Shown here piece by piece: positions 52,576-64,000 of a stretch of 64,000 nt of DNA (position 1 is its first letter; every line of letters begins with the position of its first letter). Source of the stretch: Amycolatopsis sp. FBCC-B4732. GTDB taxonomy: Bacteria; Actinomycetota; Actinomycetes; Mycobacteriales; Pseudonocardiaceae. The notes under the pieces are model-generated. The model searched no databases. It saw nothing but the letters and a program-made list of their open reading frames with translations, and was not told the DNA's origin. Location: assembly GCF_023008405.1 (NCBI RefSeq), contig NZ_CP095376.1, forward strand, positions 5,480,001 to 5,544,000. Direction: 5' to 3'. Both the position numbers and the translations under genes were made by a program.

Positions 52576-53175
52576 TCAGAACCGGGTGTCGTGCCGGGTT
52601 TCGGCCCACGCGCGGTCCCACGCCGCCGAGTGGAGGCGGCCCAGGACGAACCGGCCGGCGCCGTACAAACCGGCCAGGGAGCCCGTGATCGCGACCCACA
52701 GCAGGATCGCCGCGAAGACGCCGTCGGCCGCCGACGTCGACGGGGACAGCGGCTCCGCAGTCAGTTCGCCGCGCTGGTCGAGCCAGACGGACACGCGGGT
52801 GCCGGCCGGGCTGCCCGCGTCGGCGAGGACGTCGCCGGTGTGGCGGGCGCCGCGGGTGTCGAACCAGGCGGCCTGGACCGTCGTCTGGTCGGCCGGGGCG
52901 CCGGCGCCGTCGGTGCTGTAGGTCTGGCTGGGCGCCGCGGCGAGGGAGACCGCCGTCGCCGGGTGGCGGGTCGTGCGCTCCTGCTCGGCGCGGGTGGTCT
53001 GCGCGGCGTAGGTCTCGGAGCCGAACGCCGCCGCGAACGGCACGGCCAGCAGCGCGCCGGCGATCACCAGGAGGAGCAGGAGGGACTCGAACCGGTCGCC
53101 CGTGCGCGCCAGCGGGTTGCGCCCGGGGTGCAACCGGCGCCGGAACCGGGCGATCCGTCCGCTGGGCCTGCGCAT
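52576..53175 (-). CDS. Rv1733c-like membrane protein
   Basis: 199 residues from ATG 53175. Arg-rich cytoplasmic N-terminus with the family motif RRLHPGRNPLARTGDRFESLLLL leading into the first membrane helix (LLLLVIAGALLAVPFAAAFG), an extracytoplasmic domain of about 90 residues (QTYSTDGAGAPADQTTVQAAWFD), and a second helix (VFAAILLWVAITGSLAGLYGAG). This is the layout of the Rv1733c family of actinobacterial envelope proteins, in M. tuberculosis linked to dormancy. Function unknown. Ends flush with the Smr gene. Confidence 0.82.
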   Translation of the reverse strand: MRRPSGRIARFRRRLHPGRNPLARTGDRFESLLLLLVIAGALLAVPFAAAFGSETYAAQTTRAEQERTTRHPATAVSLAAAPSQTYSTDGAGAPADQTTVQAAWFDTRGARHTGDVLADAGSPAGTRVSVWLDQRGELTAEPLSPSTSAADGVFAAILLWVAITGSLAGLYGAGRFVLGRLHSAAWDRAWAETRHDTRF

Positions 53176-53295
53176 GCGCGACTCACTCCTCCCAGAAGAC
53201 GTCATCTCGATAACAGTGTGCGCGCAGGGGCTCGACTTTTTCTCGCGAATGGGATGCGGCCCACCTGTGAACCGGTGCACAACCACCCGGTCGTG

Positions 53296-54426
53296 CTAAC
53301 TCGCCGCGATCGCCGAGCACAGCGCGTGAGCGATTTCCCGTCCGGTGACGTCGGTGTGGCTCCGCACGAAGCGGTCCGCGCGGAGGTTGTGCGGCACGCC
53401 CGGCCGCCAGCGGTAGGTCCCGGTCACCGGGACCAGCTCCGTGGTGACGGCTTCGGCGGTCCGCTGCGCGCCGTCGTGGCCCATGGCGCCGTACGGCGCG
53501 TCCCCGATCCGGGCCGCGATCGCGTACGGGACGCCGACGACGAAATCGGCGGCGGAGTGCGTGACCAGGATCGGCCCGCGCACGACCCGCTCGTCCAGCA
53601 CGTGGCGGAACACGCCCGCGCGGCCGCCGCCCCAGTCCGCGGCGAAGCCGAAGTGGGAAAACGCGGCCTGCAGCAGGGTGAGCGTCGCCAGCGAGCCGGC
53701 CGGGAGCGAGCCGGCGGCCGCCGTCACCAGCCGCGCGCCGAAGCTGTGGCCGACGAGGTGGATCTGCGGCCCGCCGGGCGACGTCGCCAGCAGCGGCGCG
53801 AGCCCGCGGACGCCCACCTCGTCCGCGCGGGCTTTGAGCTCGTAGCAGGCGAGGAAGTCGAGCAGGTGCGTCGCCGCGGCCTTCCCGAGGCGGTCCATGA
53901 CGGTGCCGCCGGGGAGGGTGAACAGCTGCGTGGAGGCGTCTTCGTGGTCGTCCGCGCCGCGGGTGGCGACCGACAGCAGCGCGGCGGCGAACGCGGTGCG
54001 CGCGGTGGCGCGGACCGGCAGCGCCGGGACCAGGTCGGCGGCGGCGTCGATGGTGAGCCGCTGGCCGGGCACGAGGTCCCGCAGCAGATCGAGCCGCTCC
54101 GGCAGCCCGGCGTCCGGCCCGGCGGTTTTCCGCGACGGCCACAGCACGCCGACGAGGGCGATCCCCCGCCCGGCCCCGCCGACCGACCGCATCGACCCGG
54201 CGAGGGCCGAGCAGAGCAGGCGCGCGACCAGGTGACCGTCGTTCCAGCCGTGGCAGAGGACGACGAGATCGGTGACGCCCGGGGCGCCGGCCAGCTCCCG
54301 AACGGCCGCACCCCGGTCCCCGACGAGCTCACCGGCCGGGCCGAATTCGACCTCGGCGGCCGGGAAACCGCACCACTGCACGAGCTCCTCCTCGGGCGAC
54401 GACTCCGGGAAAGTCGCGCGCACCTC
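53296..54426 (-). CDS. Alpha/beta-hydrolase or lipase-like protein
   Basis: About 376 residues from GTG 54426; the start is uncertain. The oxyanion strand reads LVVLCHGWNDGHLVARLL, the nucleophile elbow HLVGHSFGARLV (Ser, GxSxG) lies in the middle, followed by LVTHSAADFVVG with the acid and PYGAMGHDGA with the His. There is no signal peptide. Such large alpha/beta-hydrolases are of unknown substrate. It lies beside the hsa operon (same strand, 100 bp after hsaB) but no sterol role is evident. Confidence 0.75.
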   Translation of the reverse strand, partial: EVRATFPESSPEEELVQWCGFPAAEVEFGPAGELVGDRGAAVRELAGAPGVTDLVVLCHGWNDGHLVARLLCSALAGSMRSVGGAGRGIALVGVLWPSRKTAGPDAGLPERLDLLRDLVPGQRLTIDAAADLVPALPVRATARTAFAAALLSVATRGADDHEDASTQLFTLPGGTVMDRLGKAAATHLLDFLACYELKARADEVGVRGLAPLLATSPGGPQIHLVGHSFGARLVTAAAGSLPAGSLATLTLLQAAFSHFGFAADWGGGRAGVFRHVLDERVVRGPILVTHSAADFVVGVPYAIAARIGDAPYGAMGHDGAQRTAEAVTTELVPVTGTYRWRPGVPHNLRADRFVRSHTDVTGREIAHALCSAIAAS

Positions 54427-54526
54427 GGCGCCCGTTACGGGAAACGGGCCGCGGGGTGCAGCCCGCCTCGAACCGGAACCCCGGCCCGCGCACCCGAGCG
54501 CAGCGGGCGGCAACCGTGGCCGCCGG

Positions 54527-57982
<3,456 letters not shown>

Positions 57983-58015
57983 GCGCAGTCCTCTCTCGCG
58001 TTCACTGCGCCAAGA

Positions 58016-59614
58016 CTAGAACACGTTCTCGTTTTTGTCGAGAACACCCTGCGCCAGCGCGCTGTTGATCCCCGCCCTGCGGCCGGAAAACACGCAGTCG
58101 GCCAGGGACAGACCGCTCACGTAGGACCTGGAACAGATTCCCACGGCGGTGCGCCCGGCGGCGTAGAGGCCCGGGATCGGCGCCCCCGCCGCGTTCCGCA
58201 CCGCGCCGGTGTCCTCGTCCACGACCAGGCCGCCGAGGGTCAGCATCGGCGTCGGGTAGCCGAGGTTCGGCCGTACCGAGATGTCGATGAGCGAGTACGG
58301 CGGGTGCGCCAGGCGCCGCGCGAACTCGGCGGGCTTGCCCACCGGATCGCGATCGCCGTGGTAAGCCTCGACGCTGGCGCGCAGCCCCTGCGGGTCGACG
58401 CCGGCCTTGCGCGCCACCTCTTCGACCGTCGCGCCGGTCACGCGGCCGCGGCGCAGCAGGTACCGCAGCTGGAGGCCCTGGAACCACTGGCTTTGCGCCT
58501 TCGTGTCCCGGCGGGCGTCGGCCACGACCGGCGCGTCGACGAGCAGCCAGCCCCGGCCCCCGTGCTCCTCGATGAGCTTCTCCCCGACCGCGGCGCCGTA
58601 CCGGGATTCGTCGATGACCCGGCGGCCCGCGGCGTCCACGATGATCCCGCCGAGGAACGCGCTGGGCGGGGTGATGAACCGCCACGCGGAGATCCGGCCG
58701 AGCTCGCCGGTAACCCCGCCGGCCTCGACGCCGAGGCGGATGCCCGATCCGTCGTCGGCGGAGGTGCCGAGCGGGAGCCCGCCGCGGTACGCCGGCGCGT
58801 GTTCACGCACCAGCTCGCGGTTCGCGATGAACCCGCCCGCGGCGAGCACGACCCCGCGCCGGGCGGAAATCCGCAGCTCACGGCCGTGCTGCCGTTCGAG
58901 GCGCGCGACCCGCCGGTGCAGCGACCGGCGCAGCGACGGCACGTAGATCCCGGGCTTCGCGGCGTACTGCGCGAGCCGCCGGTGCCGGGCCCGCACCCCG
59001 GCGGGCGCGTCGCGCAGCGTGTCGGCGACGACCCCGGTGACGCGACCGTCCTCCTGGGCCAGCGAGCGCACGCGTGTCTGCGGCAGGACTCGGATCCCGC
59101 GCTTCGCCACGGCTTCCTTGAGCCGGGTCATCAGCAGCTTTCCCGAGGTCCCGGGCCCCTTGACGCGGTGACCGCGCGGGGCGGGCTTCGCCGCGTCGCG
59201 GAAGCCGCCGGCGGCCTCGCTGCCGGAGTAGTACAGGTAGTGGGCATCGCTCGGATACGACGTCTTGTACGGGCACAGGCTGCCTTCGAACGGCACGCCG
59301 TTGCCTTCCAGCCAGGTGATCATCTCGCGACTGCCCTCGCAGAACCGCCGCAACGTCCCTTCGGCGACGACGTCGCCGGCCTCGAGCCGCAGGTAGGCGT
59401 ACATGGCGTCGACCGAGTCGTCGACGCCGGCGTCGAGCTGCTGGGCGGTCCCGCCGCCCGCGTAGACCACGCCCCCGCTGACCGCGCTGGCGCCACCGCC
59501 GTCGAACCGCTCGACGATGACGACGTCGGCTCCCGCGTCGGCCGCTTCGAGGGCGGCGCAGGCGCCGGCCGCTCCGAGCCCCACGATGACCACGTCCGCG
59601 ACGAGTTCGTCCAT
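58016..59614 (-). CDS. kst4D: Probable 3-ketosteroid Delta4-(5alpha)-dehydrogenase (Kst4D)
   Basis: 532 residues. FAD flavoprotein: dinucleotide motif VVIVGLGAAGACAALEAADAG, then VSGGVVYAGGGTAQQLDAG, the substrate-region LCPYKTSYPSDAHYLYYSGS and the C-terminal ICSRSYVSGLSLADCVFSGRRAG. The Y-V-S triplet (Y498, S500) matches the Tyr-x-Ser pair described at the active site of Rhodococcus Kst4D, which separates it from the Delta1 enzyme KstD encoded divergently. It would oxidise 5-alpha-3-ketosteroids to Delta4-3-ketosteroids. A KstR-like box lies 17 bp upstream, and its stop codon falls in the box of hsaA. A different ring dehydrogenase is possible. Confidence 0.65.
   Translation of the reverse strand: MDELVADVVIVGLGAAGACAALEAADAGADVVIVERFDGGGASAVSGGVVYAGGGTAQQLDAGVDDSVDAMYAYLRLEAGDVVAEGTLRRFCEGSREMITWLEGNGVPFEGSLCPYKTSYPSDAHYLYYSGSEAAGGFRDAAKPAPRGHRVKGPGTSGKLLMTRLKEAVAKRGIRVLPQTRVRSLAQEDGRVTGVVADTLRDAPAGVRARHRRLAQYAAKPGIYVPSLRRSLHRRVARLERQHGRELRISARRGVVLAAGGFIANRELVREHAPAYRGGLPLGTSADDGSGIRLGVEAGGVTGELGRISAWRFITPPSAFLGGIIVDAAGRRVIDESRYGAAVGEKLIEEHGGRGWLLVDAPVVADARRDTKAQSQWFQGLQLRYLLRRGRVTGATVEEVARKAGVDPQGLRASVEAYHGDRDPVGKPAEFARRLAHPPYSLIDISVRPNLGYPTPMLTLGGLVVDEDTGAVRNAAGAPIPGLYAAGRTAVGICSRSYVSGLSLADCVFSGRRAGINSALAQGVLDKNENVF
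58017..58030 (-). promoter_or_regulatory. KstR-like operator of the hsaA operon
   Basis: TAGAACACGTTCTC, with only the last base off consensus. It lies 35 bp before hsaA and overlaps the stop codon of kst4D (58016-58018), so binding also meets the end of the upstream gene. Confidence 0.78.
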
Positions 59615-59631
59615 GGTCGGTACCCTAGAAC

Positions 59632-59645
59632 TGAAACACGTTCTC
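59632..59645 (-). promoter_or_regulatory. KstR-like operator of kst4D
   Basis: TGAAACACGTTCTC, 17 bp upstream of the kst4D start, in the 197-bp divergent region. Confidence 0.74.
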
Positions 59646-59689
59646 GTCTATGGTGACCGAAAGCGTCTCTCAACTGGATACTCGTCTTG

Positions 59690-59703
59690 TGGAACACGTT
59701 ACC
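59690..59703 (+). promoter_or_regulatory. KstR-like operator of the kstD-kshA-kshB operon
   Basis: TGGAACACGTTACC, 108 bp upstream of kstD. With the box at 59632 it gives one site per divergent promoter, 58 bp apart. Confidence 0.74.
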
Positions 59704-59811
59704 GATACGGCCGAAAAGCAGGCGGGTGCAGACCGGTGGCGACCCGCTCACCGGCAGCTGTTCCGCCGTGGCTGTCGGCCGGATCGGTAACCATCGACAC
59801 AGTGAGGTGGC

Positions 59812-61476
59812 ATGACGGAGCAGTTCGACGTCGTCGTCGTCGGCAGTGGCGCCGCCGGGATGACCGCCGCGCTGGCCGCGGCTCACCGCGGTCTGAGCGT
59901 CGTAGTCCTCGAAAAGGCGGCCTGCTTCGGTGGCTCGACCGCCCGCTCCGGCGGCGGGGTCTGGCTGCCAGGCAACCACGCTCTGCGCGCCGCCGGGATC
60001 GACGAACCGCCCGAGCGGGCTCGTGAGTACCTGGCCTCGATCGTCGGCGACGTCGTGCCGGCCGTCCGGCGGGACGCGTTCCTCGGCCACGGCCCCGAGG
60101 TGCTGAAGTTCGTCTGCGACCACACGCCGCTGAAGTTCCGGTGGGTGCGCGACTACAGCGACTACCACCCCGAAGCGCCCGGCGGGCGGCCCGGCGGCCG
60201 GTCGGTCGAGCCGATGGCCTTCGACGGCAAGCTGCTCGGCGCCGAATTGGCCCACCTCGAACCGCCGTACAGCGCTCCCCCGCTCGGCGTGCCGATCACC
60301 CAGGCCGACTACCGCTGGCTGAGCCTCCTGGCCCGGCACCCGCGCGGCAGCGCCCGGCTGCTTTCGCTGGGCGTCCAGTGGATCGCGGGGAAGCTCCGCG
60401 GGCAGCGGCTGCTCAGCATGGGGCAAGCGCTTGCGGCCGGCCTGCGGGTGGGCCTGACCAGGGCGGGCGTCGACGTCCGGCTGAACACGCCGCTGGTCGA
60501 CCTGCGGGTCGAGGGCGAGCGTGTCACCGGGGTCGTCACCCCGGACGGCGTCGTCGGGGCCCGGCGCGGCGTGATCCTCGCCAGCGGCGGCTTCGAGCAG
60601 AACCTGGAGATGCGCGAGAAGTACCAGCGCGCGCCGATCGGCGTCGACTGGACCGTCGGCGCCGCCGCCAACACCGGCGACGGCATCACCGCCGGCATCC
60701 AGCTCGGCGCGGCGCTCGACCTGATGGACGACGCCTGGTGGGGGCCGACGCTGCCGCTCACCGGCGGCCCCTGGTTCGCGCTGGCCGAGCGGTCGCGCCC
60801 GCGCAGCATCATGGTCGACGCGCGCGGCGAGCGGTTCGTCAACGAGTCCGCGCCGTACGTCGAGGCGGTGCACGCGATGTACGGCGACGGCGACGGGCCC
60901 GGCGAGCACATCCCGACCTGGCTGCTGTTCGACCAGCGCTACAAGGACCGCTACATGTTCACCGGCATCGGGCCGCGCCAGCCGCTGCCCGGCCGCTGGT
61001 TCAAGGCCGGGATCGCGGCGAAGTCGTCGACGCTGGCCGGGCTGGCGGCGAAGATCGAGGTGCCGGCCGACGCGCTCGAAGCCACGGTGACCCGGTTCAA
61101 CGGCTTCGCCCGCACCGGCGTCGACGAAGACTTCCGGCGCGGGGTCAGCAAGTACGACCACTACTACGGCGACCCGCGCAACAAACCCAACCCCAGCCTC
61201 GGCCCGCTCGACAAGGCTCCGTACTACGCGGTGAAGATCGTGCCCGGCGACCTGGGCACGAAGGGCGGGCTGCGCACCGACGAACAGGCACGCGTGCTGC
61301 GCGAGGACGGCTCGGTGGTGCCCGGGCTGTCCGCCGCGGGCAACGTCAGCGCGGCCGTGATGGGCCGGACCTACGCCGGCCCGGGCGCGACCATCGGCCC
61401 GGCCATGGTGTTCGGCTACCTTGCGGCGACGCGGCTGGCGAACGAAGATCAAGGCACCACGGGAGGCGAGCGATGA
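59812..61476 (+). CDS. kstD: KstD, 3-ketosteroid Delta1-dehydrogenase
   Basis: 554 residues (Rv3537 about 563). FAD protein: VVVVGSGAAGMTAALAAAHRG at the N-terminus, then CFGGSTARSGGGVWLPGNHAL, WVRDYSDYHPEAPGG and the C-terminal NVSAAVMGRTYAGPGATIGPA, which holds the Tyr-x-x-x-Gly pair that binds the 3-keto group. It introduces the C1-C2 double bond in ring A, which with 9-alpha-hydroxylation causes ring B to open. Its stop overlaps kshA (ATGA), starting an operon kstD-kshA-Cys-rich-kshB-hydratase. Confidence 0.92.
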   Translation: MTEQFDVVVVGSGAAGMTAALAAAHRGLSVVVLEKAACFGGSTARSGGGVWLPGNHALRAAGIDEPPERAREYLASIVGDVVPAVRRDAFLGHGPEVLKFVCDHTPLKFRWVRDYSDYHPEAPGGRPGGRSVEPMAFDGKLLGAELAHLEPPYSAPPLGVPITQADYRWLSLLARHPRGSARLLSLGVQWIAGKLRGQRLLSMGQALAAGLRVGLTRAGVDVRLNTPLVDLRVEGERVTGVVTPDGVVGARRGVILASGGFEQNLEMREKYQRAPIGVDWTVGAAANTGDGITAGIQLGAALDLMDDAWWGPTLPLTGGPWFALAERSRPRSIMVDARGERFVNESAPYVEAVHAMYGDGDGPGEHIPTWLLFDQRYKDRYMFTGIGPRQPLPGRWFKAGIAAKSSTLAGLAAKIEVPADALEATVTRFNGFARTGVDEDFRRGVSKYDHYYGDPRNKPNPSLGPLDKAPYYAVKIVPGDLGTKGGLRTDEQARVLREDGSVVPGLSAAGNVSAAVMGRTYAGPGATIGPAMVFGYLAATRLANEDQGTTGGER

Positions 61477-62609
61477 CGCAGGAGTCCGTACGCACGATCT
61501 ACGCCGGTGAGCCGCCGGCCCGGTTCGCCCGCGGCTGGCACTGCCTCGGCCTGGCCGAGCGGTTCCGCGACGGGAAACCCCACGCCGTCACGGCGTTCGG
61601 CACGAAACTCGTGGTCTTCGCCGACTCGAAGGGCGGCCTCAACGTCCTCGACGGCTACTGCCGGCACATGGGCGGGGACCTCACCCAGGGCAGCGTGAAG
61701 GGCGACGAGGTCGCGTGCCCGTTCCACGACTGGCGCTGGAACGGCAAGGGCAAGTGCGTCTCGATCCCCTACGCCAAGCGGGTTCCGCTGCGCGCGCGGA
61801 CGCGGTCGTGGACGGCGCTGGAGCGGAACGGCCAGCTCATGGTGTGGCACGACCCGGAGGGCCACCCGCCGCCGGACGAGCTCGCCATCCCGGAGATCGA
61901 AGCGGCCGACAGTCCCGAGTGGAGCAACTGGACCTGGGACTCGATCTTCATCGACGGGTCCAACTGCCGCGAGATCATCGACAACGTCGTCGACATGGCG
62001 CACTTCTTTTACATTCACTACGCCTACCCGACGTACTTCAAGAACGTCTTCGAAGGCCACATCGCCACGCAGTACCTCAACACCAAGGGCCGCCCGGACA
62101 TGGGCATGGCGTCGAACTACGGCGGCGAGGACAACCTGCTGCGCTCGGAGGCGTCGTACTTCGGGCCGTCCTACATGATCAACAAGCTGGTGAACTCGTT
62201 CCAGGGCTACGAAATCGAGAGCGTGCTCATCAACTGCCACTACCCCGTGACGCCGACGTCGTTCGTGCTGCAGTACGGGATGAAGGTCAAGAAGCAGCAC
62301 GGGCTCACCGACGAGCACGCGGACAAGATCGCGGCGAAGCTGGCCAAGGGCATCGGCGCCGGCTTCCTGCAGGACGTCGAGATCTGGAAGCACAAGACGC
62401 AGATCGACAACCCGCTGCTGTGCGAAGAGGACGGTCCGGTCTACCAGCTTCGCCGCTGGTACCAGCAATTCTACGTCGACGCGGCCGACGTCACCGAGGA
62501 CATGACCCGGCGCTTCGAGTTCGAAGTGGACACTTCGAAGGCGAACGAGGCGTGGGCGGCCGAGGTGGCGGAGAACCTGGCCCGCCGGAAGACCGAGGCG
62601 GAAGTGTGA
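61473..62609 (+). CDS. kshA: KshA, Rieske oxygenase of 3-ketosteroid 9-alpha-hydroxylase
   Basis: 378 residues. Rieske centre C63-x-H65 (GYCRHMGGDL) and C82-x2-H85 (ACPFHDW); mononuclear iron ligands H177 and H182 with D174 next to them (NVVDMAHFFYIHYAYPTYFK). These are the KshA residues. With the reductase KshB it hydroxylates C9 of 3-ketosteroids. ATG 61473 (GGGAGG upstream) overlaps the kstD stop; its own stop overlaps the next small gene (GTGA). Confidence 0.94.
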   Translation: MTQESVRTIYAGEPPARFARGWHCLGLAERFRDGKPHAVTAFGTKLVVFADSKGGLNVLDGYCRHMGGDLTQGSVKGDEVACPFHDWRWNGKGKCVSIPYAKRVPLRARTRSWTALERNGQLMVWHDPEGHPPPDELAIPEIEAADSPEWSNWTWDSIFIDGSNCREIIDNVVDMAHFFYIHYAYPTYFKNVFEGHIATQYLNTKGRPDMGMASNYGGEDNLLRSEASYFGPSYMINKLVNSFQGYEIESVLINCHYPVTPTSFVLQYGMKVKKQHGLTDEHADKIAAKLAKGIGAGFLQDVEIWKHKTQIDNPLLCEEDGPVYQLRRWYQQFYVDAADVTEDMTRRFEFEVDTSKANEAWAAEVAENLARRKTEAEV

Positions 62610-62863
62610 CCACCGCCGAGCAGACCGAGTTCCTCGCGGGCGGGCTGCGACCGCACGAATGCCGCAGCTGCGGGACGTGCGTGCTGGTGAAGAAGAACAG
62701 CATCCAGCACACGAGCATCCAGTGGACGTCCCGGCCCGCCGAGACGTGCCCGGTGTTCGCCGACGCGGACGGTCCTTCGGCGCTGCTCGACACGTGCCCG
62801 AAACTGGCCGACAGCATCGGCGACGCCGTGCGCGACGGCACGCTGGCGGTGGCCGATGGCTGA
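62606..62863 (+). CDS. Small cysteine-rich protein between kshA and kshB
   Basis: 85 residues from GTG 62606 (GTGA overlap with kshA); its end overlaps kshB by 8 nt. Five cysteines are visible: C19, C22 and C25 in ECRSCGTCVLVKK, C48 in AETCPVFAD and C64 in DTCPKLADS. A CxxCxxC run plus two later CP motifs could hold an Fe-S cluster or zinc, though the spacing is not that of a standard ferredoxin. No membrane segment or signal. I cannot name the family. Coupled translation on both sides suggests a role in the KshAB reaction, for example as an intermediate electron carrier or assembly factor. Confidence 0.75.
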   Translation: MTTAEQTEFLAGGLRPHECRSCGTCVLVKKNSIQHTSIQWTSRPAETCPVFADADGPSALLDTCPKLADSIGDAVRDGTLAVADG

Positions 62864-63887
62864 GCGGGTCTACACACTGACGGTCGCCGACGTCGTCGTC
62901 GAGACGCCGGACGCGCGGTCGGTGGTCTTCGAGGTCCCGCCCGAACACGCTGCGGCCTTTTCCTACACGGCCGGGCAGTTCCTGACGCTGCGGATCCCCA
63001 GTGACCGGACGGGTTCGGTGGCACGCTGCTACTCACTGTCGAGCGCGCCGCACGAGAACCGCGTGCAGGTGACGGTCAAGCGCACCGACGGCGGCTTCGG
63101 GTCGAGCTGGGTCTGTTCCTCGCTGCGGCCCGGGATGCAGGTCGACGTGCTGGCGCCGGCGGGCGTGTTCTGCCCGGCGTCGGTGGACGAAGACTTCCTG
63201 CTGTTCGCCGGTGGCAGCGGCATCACGCCGGTGATGGCCATCCTCAAAACGGCGCTGGAGACCGGATCCGGGCGGGTCGTGCTGGTCTACGCGAACCGCG
63301 ACGAGAACTCGGTCATCTTCGCGGGCGAGCTGGCGTCGCTGGCCAAGCGCCACGGCGACCGGCTGGTCGTCGTGCACTGGCTGGAAAGCGTCCAGGGCCT
63401 GCCGGACGTCTCGCAGCTGCGCGGGCTGGCGTCGGCGTACACGTCGCACGAGGCGTTCCTCTGCGGGCCGGCGCCGTTCATGGCCGCCGTGCGGGAGGCG
63501 CTCGGGCAGCTCGGCGTGCCCCGGGACCGGGTGCACGTCGAGAAGTTCACGTCGCTGACCGGAAACCCGTTCGAGGACGTCGTCGCCGAGGAAGAGCCGG
63601 AGTCCGGCGAAGCACCGGCGTCGCTGACCGTTTCGCTGGACGGTGACACGCGGTCGATGGCGTGGCCGCGGCAGCGCAAGCTCCTCGACCACCTGCTGGC
63701 CGCGGGCATGGACGCGCCGTACTCCTGCCGTGAGGGACAATGCAGCGCGTGCGCGTGCCGGGTGGTCTCGGGCGAGGTGAAGATGCTGCACAACGAGGTC
63801 CTCGACGCCGAGGACATGGCGGACGGCATCGTGCTGGCCTGCCAGTCGCTCCCGGTCACCGACGACGTCTCGATCAGCTACGAATAG
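62856..63887 (+). CDS. kshB: KshB, ferredoxin reductase of 3-ketosteroid 9-alpha-hydroxylase
   Basis: 343 residues. FNR-type module: FAD motif RCYSLSS (57-63), NAD(P) motif FAGGSGITPVMAIL (117-130) and FLCGPAPFM; then a plant-type 2Fe-2S domain with C291, C296, C299 and C329 (SCREGQCSACACR ... LACQS). It passes NADH electrons to the KshA Rieske centre. In M. tuberculosis kshB sits apart from kshA, next to hsaA; here the two are in one operon, separated only by the Cys-rich gene. Confidence 0.93.
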   Translation: MAERVYTLTVADVVVETPDARSVVFEVPPEHAAAFSYTAGQFLTLRIPSDRTGSVARCYSLSSAPHENRVQVTVKRTDGGFGSSWVCSSLRPGMQVDVLAPAGVFCPASVDEDFLLFAGGSGITPVMAILKTALETGSGRVVLVYANRDENSVIFAGELASLAKRHGDRLVVVHWLESVQGLPDVSQLRGLASAYTSHEAFLCGPAPFMAAVREALGQLGVPRDRVHVEKFTSLTGNPFEDVVAEEEPESGEAPASLTVSLDGDTRSMAWPRQRKLLDHLLAAGMDAPYSCREGQCSACACRVVSGEVKMLHNEVLDAEDMADGIVLACQSLPVTDDVSISYE

Positions 63888-63895
63888 GAGCCCGC

Positions 63896-64000
63896 GTGCC
63901 CATCAACCCCGACGTCGCGATCGGCGCCGAGATCGGCGAGGTGAGCTTCGCCTGGACGTCGTCGGACGTGCTGCTCTACCACCTGGCGCTGGGCGCGGGG
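63896..64000 (+). CDS. MaoC-type (hot-dog) enoyl-CoA hydratase, N-terminal part
   Basis: Only 35 residues are in the window. It starts at GTG 63896 with AGGAG 8 nt upstream, 8 nt after the kshB stop. The fragment MPINPDVAIGAEIGEVSFAW followed by TSSDVLLYHLALGAG matches the N-terminal hot-dog domain of MFE-2-like 2-enoyl-CoA hydratases such as Rv3538, which follows kstD in M. tuberculosis. It would act on the sterol side chain. It belongs to the kstD operon. Confidence 0.75.
   Translation, partial: MPINPDVAIGAEIGEVSFAWTSSDVLLYHLALGAG

Noticed and set aside
58016..59614. Annotation as a second KstD (Delta1-dehydrogenase)
   Set aside because: The C-terminal Tyr-x-Ser triplet and the GGVVYAGGGT motif fit Kst4D better, while the divergent gene has the KstD-type Tyr-x-x-x-Gly. 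Kept as probable, not certain.

Overview
The window is about 70% G+C, uses many GTG/TTG starts and 1-8 nt gene overlaps, and carries a mycobacterial-type sterol-degradation gene set, a group-2 sigma factor of the SigB type and an ECF sigma/zinc anti-sigma pair. This points to a mycolate-free actinomycete of the Pseudonocardiaceae, most likely Amycolatopsis or a close relative. The genus assignment is an inference from protein resemblance and from the style of the intergenic palindromes; no rRNA or other marker gene is present. I found no tRNA, rRNA, CRISPR array, prophage or replication origin.

Layout. 0-6 kb: housekeeping (cut M20 amidohydrolase, a methyltransferase coupled to D-aminoacyl-tRNA deacylase, sigB with an ECF-type promoter and a textbook terminator, class I fumarase). 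6-12 kb: exported or membrane accessory proteins (Ala/Gln/Pro-rich secreted protein, DHA2 efflux pump, SRPBCC protein, two paralogous lipoproteins separated by a G-rich spacer and three 107-bp repeats, DoxX protein, HutC-type GntR regulator). 12-13 kb: secreted trypsin. 13-25 kb: sterol side-chain block (FMN oxidoreductase, fadD19, echA19, DUF35-ltp4-ltp3, then cyp125 and fadA5), broken by YihY, transglutaminase-like and DLH-like genes. 25-30 kb: small membrane protein plus Crp/Fnr regulator behind a long non-coding leader, RidA, an alpha/beta-hydrolase, an orphan P-loop ATPase and a decayed IS481-type transposase. 30-35 kb: a four-gene uptake/hydrolysis operon joined by 4-nt overlaps, facing a duplicated Lrp-type regulator. 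35.2-36.3 kb: repeat-rich, no gene. 36-43 kb: secreted DUF1996 protein with a Q/N-rich insertion, anti-sigma and ECF sigma genes, and divergently a five-gene predicted electron-transfer operon (lipoprotein, DUF4142, cytochrome-b-like membrane protein, 3Fe-4S ferredoxin, reductase). 43-54 kb: MFS pump and LysR; AraC, VOC, mini-AraC and UvrA-like genes; desaturase; metallo-beta-lactamase-fold protein; Smr; Rv1733c-like; hydrolase. 54.5-64 kb: sterol ring block (hsaA-D-C-B, a probable kst4D, kstD-kshA-Cys-rich protein-kshB and the start of a MaoC-type hydratase).

How it works together. The two sterol blocks, 29.5 kb apart, are tied together by TnnAACnnGTTnnA-like palindromes (the KstR operator pattern) found upstream of fadD19, the DUF35 gene, cyp125, fadA5, hsaA, kst4D and kstD. 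The proteins cover C26 oxidation (Cyp125), CoA activation (FadD19), beta-oxidation (EchA19, FadA5), side-chain retro-aldol cleavage (DUF35/Ltp3/Ltp4), ring Delta1 and Delta4 dehydrogenation (KstD, Kst4D), 9-alpha-hydroxylation (KshA/KshB) and A-ring opening (HsaA-D). The side-chain set resembles the one linked in rhodococci to C-24-branched plant sterols, so growth on phytosterols is plausible.

Least explained: the ECF-linked electron-transfer operon, the Cys-rich protein between kshA and kshB, the AraC/UvrA module with a 16-bp sequence shared ahead of its two effector genes, the Q/N-rich insertion inside a DUF1996 domain, the orphan ATPase, and several families of intergenic palindromes.
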